Shown here one piece after another: positions 1-39,168 of a stretch of DNA of 39,168 bases. This stretch comes from Acanthaster planci (Eukaryota; Echinodermata; Asteroidea; Valvatida; Acanthasteridae): positions 76,469-115,636 of the forward strand of contig NW_019091383.1 in the NCBI RefSeq assembly GCF_001949145.1, read 5' to 3'. A program made the translations under genes and the position numbers. The notes under the pieces are model-generated. The model was given only the letters and a program-made list of their open reading frames with translations, was not told where the DNA came from and searched no databases. The stretch's first letter is position 1, and every line of letters starts with the position of its first letter.

Positions 1-135
1 ATGTGCATGGTGCTGCGTCTGGTCTTGTGTCTGGTCTTGTGCCAGGTCGTGTCTGGTCTTGTGCATGGCCTTGTATCTGGTCTTGTGTCTGGTCTTGTGC
101 TGGTCTGAAGGAGTCTGGACTACAATGTTCATCAG
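1..135. repeat. 12-bp tandem repeat (CTGGTCTTGTGT) in a diverged hAT-MITE-like copy
   Basis: The unit CTGGTCTTGTGY is repeated about eight times with small changes across positions 17-105. It is followed by GGACTACAATGTTCAT, which resembles the right terminal repeat (GACTACAACACTG) of the MITE at 10795-10972. That MITE also carries GGTCTTGTGCATAGTCTTGTG just inside its right end. I infer a related element whose subterminal repeat has expanded. It is cut by the window edge and sits about 30 bp into the intron after exon 10. Confidence 0.55.
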
Positions 136-159
136 AGCTATATTCTCATCCTCTACCTA

Positions 160-31762
<31,603 letters not shown>

Positions 31763-34700
31763 GAACGTTCAAATATGTAGAAAGACAGGTAGGGAAATTC
31801 TGCAAACCACCTGGGAGCAGTTGCCAAAGTGGAATCTGGAAACAGGAGAGAAAATTGTCAACATAATTTTGGGTGTGACCTTTGAGAATAATGATGATCC
31901 TTGCTTGCTGGGAACTTAAATTTATACCAAGTATTACTTTCAAATAGACTTAATTACTGTGTAGAGGGAAATGAATACAGTATCCCATTTAGTAAGCAAC
32001 ACATCAGGTGTGAACGGCCATGTGTGTTCTGCTGTAAATAAACCCTTACTGTATTGAAAAATTAAAGTGCTACATTGACATGAAAACTATCTTCCACACT
32101 GCAGTCCCATTTTATGTTATCTGTGATAGGTCTACCCAGCACAAGTATGTGGCCTGACATGCACTACGCTTGCAGACAGAAATTCACCAGCAAAATCTGC
32201 AAAAGTAATAACCCAGTGAGCCGTCTATGCATGGTGCCGGTACCTGTAAACCTCTCTTGGTAATCAATCTTGTTTTGGCACCCAGAGGTTGGGTGGCTGA
32301 CAAGGGGGATTCACTTTGAAAAATTACAAAATGCAGTTGTGTACGTCAGCACTTACAAGTGTAATATGCTGTGTCATGTCTGGATGTACATGTATACATG
32401 AATGTGTACAGTACATGTATACATGTATAGCTTATAAATTCCACTGACCACTTACATGTACATGAAACATTACTCCGGTCTTTCCAAAAAAGGAGTTTCT
32501 TTCAATATTTTAATATACATGTCCTGGTACATGTAAATCACCATAATAGGGGCAATTCAAAACCGGAGGACATGTACTCCCAAGAAGAAATCACCTATTC
32601 CTGTATCAAGCTGTTTTGAAATGCATGATGGGAAATTTGTGGACACCTGTGCATGGAACTTACTGTACATGTATTTTCAAATCCACCACTTAATGATAGA
32701 ATGATAGAACGAATGTAGATGTAATTTTGTTTTTTACCTGACAAGTTAAAACAAAGTTACCTGCTCCATTACACATGACACCATGAAGCAAGTTGATCAT
32801 GCTCTACATGCACCTAAAAGCTAAGTGGAATCCATTTCTTCAATGAAGTCCCAAATTCATTTCTCAGTTGAGCTGCTTAAATAATGATGAACCCAATATT
32901 CAAAATTTGGCATGGTTCAGCTGCCGCAAGTGTCTACATGTACATGCAGCCTGGCTTATTTATGGTTCATTGCAAACCACAATTCCAGTGAAATTGTACA
33001 TGTAAGTAGCACCAAAAACCATATTTGCAACCATGAAATACTATCCATGTGCCACACTGCTGTGGGTTTTCTACAAGCACAATTCAAGGGTTGAATCATA
33101 CATGTAATTCAACCCCTGTTTATGTAAGCTGTGGTGCCCTATATACTTGTCAATGTGGTTGCATTGTCTTGTACTTTTCATGGTGTTTAATTACAGTCAG
33201 ACGGACAGCACTTTGGCTCAACAAATTACCCCAGGAAATTGGAAAAGTACCAACATGTCCACACATCCACATGTCCGCATTTAATGATGAACGTGTACTG
33301 GTAGAGCAGACTACAGTAAGCATGGTGAGGAAATCGCCACGCACTCTTTGGGCAGAGGCACAATCTTTTTAATCATAACCGTCTAAGTGCAATGCAATTA
33401 TAATCTCTCCTTACAATGTCTGGCCAGGAAGCTTCCTGGATACTTCTCCACTGTGCATGAAACCGATGCCTCCCTCTCTCCACTTTACAAGCATCTGAGA
33501 TGGTTAAGTTTTAGCATGGTTCATAAGGGAATACTGTAAATGTAGTTTTTATAGCAGTACGTGGCGTACAGGTACTGTATAAATGTATTTTTCCATATTC
33601 ACTGTCCATATATGGTATCATCAACATAATACTGTATGGCACATGTACCGATGCACATGCCGTACGTAACTTGCCACTGCACCTCTACGTGACCTGACCT
33701 GCGCAGGTACCCACAGGTAAGGAATATTGTGAAAATCTTTAAGTCCCACAATTTACTTTTTTCTCAAATTACATATTATTGCAAAGCTGACAAAATAAAG
33801 AATGCCGGACCCAGAAGAGTATAAATTGAAAAATAACAACCTAGTACCAAAAGATATATGCACCTGTTTATGTATGCACGGTAGTTGTCTCAAATACATG
33901 TACATGTATGTATCGGTACATGTACATGTAAGTTCCTCAATCAAACCTTTACCTACCGGTAGCCAAGTTATTTTTTACAAAAAGTGAATTAAATTATTTC
34001 ATGAAAAGTATGTGGTTTACTTTTGGGCACATATAAAATCAAACTGACTTCACACTGTGTCTGCACAAGGTTCCTGCTGGCAAATGTTAAACAGCAGCCA
34101 ACAATTCAGGTGCATACGTGTACATGGACATGTACAATGTACATGTACACATGTATGTAAATGCACAATTGAAGCCAAACACATGTACTTTTTCAATCCA
34201 GTGCTAAATTATAATACACTTTGTCTCTCACCAACTGCTACGAGATTACCGTAAAAATTTGTGGATATTTGCCCTTCAGCGACGATGGCAGTTGATAGAG
34301 CTCCGGAATTCTGCAACGCGTCAATATTTACAGCAGAGACTCTGATGAATAGTACACTGAAGCCCCATAAATAGCTAAGATAAATTACAGCTTCTTACAC
34401 TCGCTCTGCTGACGCTATGGTTACCGTTACACTGCCTTGCTACATGAAGCAGAAGATAAGAACCTACGGAGTAAATAATTCCATTCCTGTGTGTGTGGAC
34501 CTCTCTCTTCTGCAGAAATATGGCAAACGATCAATATAATACATGTACAAAAGTATGGTACACGAACACGTACCGGTTTGTACGTGCGTCGGTAGGTACA
34601 GCAAAACATATTGGGCTGCCGCCAGGAGTTATTAACAAATGCATTCCAGGTTTGGATAAACAAAACAGACTGTGTCGCAGGTTCCCATTTGCAAAGTGAC

Positions 34701-36584
34701 TTCTGTTGTAATCTTGTCAAAAGATTTAACATTTTTATCCTTTCATCCACGTTAATCAGCTTCCGAACTGAGCAAAGGGTTGGTTATTAGGAAACACCCA
34801 TAGGTTATTTTCCCACGAAGGAGTCAGCTTGACACTTCAGCTGATGAAAATTAAATACTAAAGTGCATGTATGGACATGTGCGGTCTTTGACATTTTCTT
34901 AAATCACCCCTTTAGGAAAGTCACAATGTTTTTTATTTAACCTACAGAATAATTATCTTACGTAGAGGTATCAATGTATCAGTACTATTGTACGGAGTAA
35001 AGTTTACACTATACATCTACGACAGGGTTAATGAAATGGCACTTTGCAGGTAGTAATCATGTTTCTGAATTTCAACCCCCCTTCCCTGCCAATCCAGCTG
35101 CTAGCTGCTGAATGAGATTCTTTCCAAAACTTTACAATTATGAATGATGCAATATGACTTTGAATTTGGAAGGCATAGTGCCACTTGCACGAAACTACCC
35201 TACTGTAATAAGGAACAAAAATGGTCAAATTTACATGTATATATTTGGCCCATGTTTACATTCCCTTCAAGAATAACACGGAGTGTAATTCATGTATCAG
35301 TTTTTATGCACTTTCTAGAAGAGTAAACTACATGTTTTTCACCACAGACTTCGAATATCTGAAATGTTGAATTGTGATGAAAAAATTAAAATACTGCACA
35401 AATTGAGCAGGATTTCTGGAAAACTGAATCAATGAAAGTTCAACATTGCACAAACTGAGTAGGTGCGTAATATTAGTACCATATTTTCGTACAATACATG
35501 TACATGCACTGCACACGCACCCTTTTCGAACCTTCCTTGCGCCTTTGTATGAGAAATCTTTCAGATTCTTAAACCTGATGCGTACACATATTTCACAATA
35601 AAAAATGAGACTTGTGTGATTTGCTCTCTGCATTTCTTCCTTCCTTTTTTTCCAAATTAACAATTATGTGTTTCAACTTCTTTTTGTTCAGCTTTTTGTT
35701 CCAGTTGTTTATACATGCACATGTATCTACGCCACACTGTACAGTTGGCAGGTATTTCCTTGCAATCAAGTCTGGTTTGTTGTGGTGTTTTGACAGTCCA
35801 TTTGGAAATTGAATTAAGTTCTAAGATTTTTTTTCCCTTTCTTTGAATCACCAGTCTTTCATCTGACTTTGAATTCACTTCTGTCTTGCAAGTACATGTA
35901 CATGTAACAAGTCATGCATGTGTACCATAATCAACTTATGTACAATGTAAGTTGGTGCATTACTTTTTTGTTTTTGGCTTTTTGTACTGGCCATTGTTGT
36001 TGGAAACAATCGTTACATGCTGGCCCATTTCTTCCCTGGAACATTTTCATATCCTGACATATATTCTCAGTTCTGTTATCTTTCTCATTTTCTCATCACA
36101 ATCGCTCTGCGGCAGTTAGTCGATTCTCCGAGTGGAAAGAGTTCTATATTCGGACATCACTTGATATCCTGTGCATGAACCCCATGGTCTGAAAAGTTCT
36201 GGGTGATTTCTAAGTGAATATTTCAACATTTCCCCAGCAAAATTTGGGGGCACGTTATCACTTGTTGATGGCTAGTAAACCACTGCACGTGAAAATTAGT
36301 GATGTCCGTATCCGTACATGTAATTCTTAACCTCCACGTAATCTCCAACTTTACTTCCTTTGGAAAGAATTCTACTTGATATACATACATGTACATGTAC
36401 CCCACCTACTTTTTCCTGCAGTAACTTAAATAAAACAATCTTCCACAACTGTGAATTAGAAAAACTGGTGATTGGCTGATGGTGGAAGTGGCTAAAATCA
36501 TGCAGTAAAATAGAGAGACCATGCACATTGAAAAACCTGACAAGTCCGGGCCAAGGCCTAGAACAACACACTGTCTAGCAATAT
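31763..36584. other. Upstream region of rabphilin, no supported gene
   Basis: This is AT-rich DNA with frequent TACATGTA palindromes (32380-32465, 33896-33930, 34115-34155, 35885-35906, 36386-36400). It could be intergenic or a 5' UTR intron. On the minus strand near 34250-34430 there is a somewhat more GC-rich stretch with a CTATTTATGG motif that might be promoter-proximal, but nothing decides it. Confidence 0.5.
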
Positions 36585-36836
36585 TTAGTCCAAGTAAGTT
36601 GGACCTTACAAATTGGCTTTTTTAACATTTGGACATGGTCAGGCGATAGTAGGGTCCAAGTACCTTCCAGAGGCTTTTGCTTCCATTAATTCATTCTCTC
36701 AAAATATCGATAGCTCGTACCGAGTCAAAATCCTCTGAATTCACCTCCAAAATGATCTTTAAACTGTCTTAAATGCACTCGGCTTAGGGTCAAGTGAAAA
36801 TTGGAGATTCCAATAATGATGATAGGGTTTACTCAC

Positions 36837-36943
36837 TTTAGGGGAGAAAAGATAAATTTCCTCATCAAATCGGAAACGGTCTCGTCGTCGAGTGTGATGA
36901 TGCCATCTTGTTCAAATGGCGATTTGAACTGTATGTTAATGTC
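36837..36943 (-). CDS. Exon-like open segment, product unknown
   Basis: An acceptor ATTGTCTCCAG|G and donor CCTAAA|GTGAGT bound 107 nt (phase 0 to phase 2) on the minus strand. Only one of three frames is open. It encodes DINIQFKSPFEQDGIITLDD followed by ETVSDLMRKFIFSPL. The composition and splice signals look like a real internal exon, but I do not recognise the family. It lies within the 639-bp TIR element, so it may be a captured gene fragment, an exon of the element's own gene, or an exon of an upstream minus-strand gene with the flanking repeats arranged by chance. Confidence 0.4.
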
Positions 36944-37022
36944 CTGGAGACAATGTCACGGTGCACTGGCCTCTAGCGGACCATTCACAAAAAGCATGCC
37001 AAGTCGGCATATGCACGCCAAT

Positions 37023-37106
37023 GACTGATTCCTGAGCGCCGTATGTCAAGTAGCTGTGATCACACACAAACTGTACACTGGACATTGTGGCGCTCAGGAA
37101 TCAGTC
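37023..37106. repeat. Perfect 18-bp inverted repeat (hairpin)
   Basis: GACTGATTCCTGAGCGCC at 37023-37040 is the exact reverse complement of 37089-37106, with a 48-nt loop. It sits inside the 639-bp TIR element and may be a nested element or part of its structure. Confidence 0.8.
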
Positions 37107-37268
37107 GTCAGCGGACTAATGCCATAAACGCCTATGGAAGGTACATGTACTTGGACCCCACTATTGCCCAAACATGTCTAAGTGTTAAAAAAGGTGATTT
37201 ATAGGGTCCAAGTTACTTGGACTTAGCAATATCTAGCTTTTCTAGCAGGCCTTACAATGTCTTAATAC

Positions 37269-37405
37269 GTGTTATACTAGTCTGAGCATGGTCTGAGTAA
37301 CTTGACTCTATGAATCCCCTTTTTAAACATTTGAATAGGCCTATGTTTAAAAAGGCGATTTGTAGAGTCCAAGTATGGTTCAAGTAACTTGGACTAGTGT
37401 TATAC
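37269..37405. mobile_element. 119-bp foldback copy of the same TIR family
   Basis: The element 37278-37396 starts TAGTCTGAG and ends CTTGGACTA. Its two halves pair imperfectly around a centre AATAGGCCTAT, with arms containing GACTCTA, AAATC/GAATC and CTTTTTAAACAT. It is flanked by the direct repeats GTGTTATAC at 37269-37277 and 37397-37405. The arm sequence (GAGTCCAAGTA, AAGTAACTTGGACT) matches the ends of the neighbouring 639-bp element, so this is a minimal relative inserted 36 bp away. Confidence 0.7.
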
Positions 37406-39168
37406 TAGGCCCACTAGAGTGTACATGTACATGTACAGTGCAGCAATATTTGGGCCACACTAGTCTCTGGTGCCAGAGTGCCTGGGGCTGGGCTGCATTT
37501 TATGTCACACGCATGATATTCAGCGCGCGCAATCTAGACTCTCAATTTGATTGTACTCCCCCTTCCTGAGTTGATTATCCTTTGAATGGATTTTAGTCAA
37601 AGGCAAATCAATTCAGGATGGAATACAATGATTTTGTGCAAGTTTCAAGATTGCGCTGAACACTCAGACAGCTGATTACTGCAATTGGAGTGCAATGACG
37701 TCTGATCACCAATGTTGTGCCTACACAAATTTAAAGAAAAAAGCAAATATCGTAAAATATACTCACAAGCAAATGTTGACACGCCTCCAAACACTGAAAC
37801 AGGATAAATTCTACGAATGTGCTAGACACCAGTGACGCAAGCCAGCGATCTGACAAAATTCAAGAGGCTTTTGGACGGACAAAATTTAGCACTTCACAGC
37901 CACACAAATGACAGCCTAGCGTATGTGTTCGTTGTATTATGTGTACTGTGTGCACACGGGGCAAATTATAATAGTACAGACTGATACCTGCCCAGTGCGG
38001 TTTTGTTCATTGTTTAAAGACAGGCAGTGGATACAAGGTACCAGCACCATCGACAAGAGAGGTTTTTGATCTTATTAAACGTGTAGATTGAACATACAAT
38101 CGTGGGGTTTAGCCATGCGACACGAGCCACACGTTTAATCGTATTAATCAAAGTGTATTTTAAGAGGCGTGTTCACAGTATTTCAGGCAAAAATGTTCAG
38201 CGCACATAGAAAAAAAACCCCAGGATTTCTTTTTCAAATCTCTCACTGCAAAATGGTCCATGCCTGTGGAGCTCTCCTTTCTTTTCCCTTTCCTTTTTTC
38301 TTTTCATTTGCACAAACATGCACATTGTTGAAAAAAGGTTTTAATTGCTTCACTATTTTTAAAGTTCCAGCTGAACACAGACACGTAGGTCCCCCCCCCA
38401 AAAAAAATCATAGGAGGAAAACTGCAATATTACCTCCAAGCTCTTCAATTCCCCTAATTCCCTACGATACAGACTCACACAACAGGCAGGAGCTTGTAAT
38501 GCAATGTACATGGAATCATTTATTCATTGACTAAGGCAAACAAATACGATCACAAGGCTTCATGATATCTGTTGAAGTTATTTTACGATTTAAAATGCAG
38601 CCAAGTTCAAAAGACATGAATATATCATTACACAGGGGAAGGAAAGGGTTATTATGAATTCTGTTGGTGTTAATGGAAATATATAATTCAGTAGCCGCTT
38701 CATTCAAACAACAATCAAAATAAAAATTGGTTTCTTTGGGTAATTTACTAAAAATTACATTTAAAGTGTTGTTTTGGGTGTAAAGCTTACTTGTTTGAGA
38801 AAAGTTGCTTTGAGATATAAGTAAGCCCCTTTGATTTTCAAAAATACTTTCCAGCTATTTTCTTCTGGATGGTTTGAATACAATACAATCCTTTAATGTC
38901 CCTTGTGTCTACAGAAAAATATGTCGCTACAAGAAACTGGCTATGGTTTTTGACGAGTAAACTTAACTAAAAATGCGAAGCAAATAATAAGCCAGATGAT
39001 GTATGCCATTTCTGCATTGATTCCCAAAATACGTGCAAGTCAAATATGAAAGTATGAAAGGGTAATTAGTATTAATAATCTACAAAAACAATCCAGATGT
39101 AATTGTAAGTTTTACCACAGAATCAAATTAAATGAAACTGCAAAAAAAATGGGGCAAAGGAATGCATT
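37406..39168. other. Right flank, no supported gene
   Basis: I see one TACATGTACATGTACA (near 37421), C- and A-runs at about 38392-38407, and a TGAATACAATACAATCC motif near 38875, which may be the reverse complement of a LINE-type tail. On the minus strand ATGAACAAAACCGCACTGGG is followed by a donor-like CAG|GTATCA near 37990, which is too weak to call. Confidence 0.45.

Larger units (their letters stand above)
36576..37232. mobile_element. 639-bp TIR element with 9-bp direct-repeat flanks
   Basis: Inverted repeats of about 90-100 bp bound 36585-37223. Both read inward as AGTCCAAGTAAnTTGGACC, a T-run with TTTTTTAACA, GACATG, GGGTCCAAGTAC and ACCTTCCA. Identical TAGCAATAT copies flank the element at 36576-36584 and 37224-37232. 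Long inverted repeats with a 9-bp duplication are typical of Mutator-like (MULE) transposons. No transposase is present. Inside lie an exon-like segment (36837-36943) and a perfect 18-bp hairpin (37023-37106). The superfamily name is inference from end structure only. Confidence 0.65.

Overview
This is eukaryotic nuclear DNA: AT-rich, mostly non-coding, with short exons joined by consensus GT-AG introns of 0.4 to 7 kb and many short palindromic repeats. The very frequent motif TACATGTACATGTA, the TACCGGTA motifs and the protein similarity suggest a marine invertebrate, perhaps an echinoderm, hemichordate or cephalochordate. The sequence alone cannot fix the phylum.

One gene dominates. It is a minus-strand rabphilin (RPH3A-type) gene that runs from a start codon near 31762 down to the left edge, where it leaves the window inside the first C2 domain. 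I reconstructed eleven coding exons. In gene order they are 31762-31659, 31008-30868, 23519-23390, 22988-22902, 22103-21944, 15109-15017, 11359-11180, 9438-9382 (short, possibly a cassette), 3495-3280, 1030-876 and 270-161. All splice phases agree, and together they encode 477 codons plus 2 nt. Exons 1-5 encode the N-terminal Rab-binding domain: a helix, a zinc finger with four CxxC pairs, and the SGAWFF motif. Exons 6-9 encode a Ser/acidic-rich linker. Exons 10-11 encode the start of C2A. The rest of C2A and all of C2B lie outside the window. Rabphilin is a Rab3/Rab27 effector on secretory and synaptic vesicles. Its Rab-binding domain docks on the GTP-bound Rab, and its C2 domains bind phospholipid and Ca2+ and contact the exocytic machinery.

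The introns hold several short non-autonomous DNA transposons. The best supported are a hAT-type MITE with a perfect 8-bp target duplication (10795-10972), a Tc1/mariner-like foldback (1300-1467) and a pogo/Tigger-like MITE (16537-16711). There is also a longer inverted-repeat element (12301-12660), T-rich stretches resembling non-LTR retrotransposon 3' ends (about 11880-12285 and 27900-28075), and a composite tandem/inverted repeat with a 21-bp unit (24388-25356).

The 7.4 kb upstream of the first coding exon (31763-39168) is intergenic or 5' intron. It contains two related terminal-inverted-repeat elements, each flanked by a 9-bp direct repeat (36585-37223 and 37278-37396). The larger one encloses an exon-like open frame with good splice sites on the minus strand.

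The most interesting observations are two. First, the short exon at 9382-9438 is a near copy of the start of the next exon and repeats the peptide SRTSSVRS. Second, an exon-like segment sits inside a transposon-like element.
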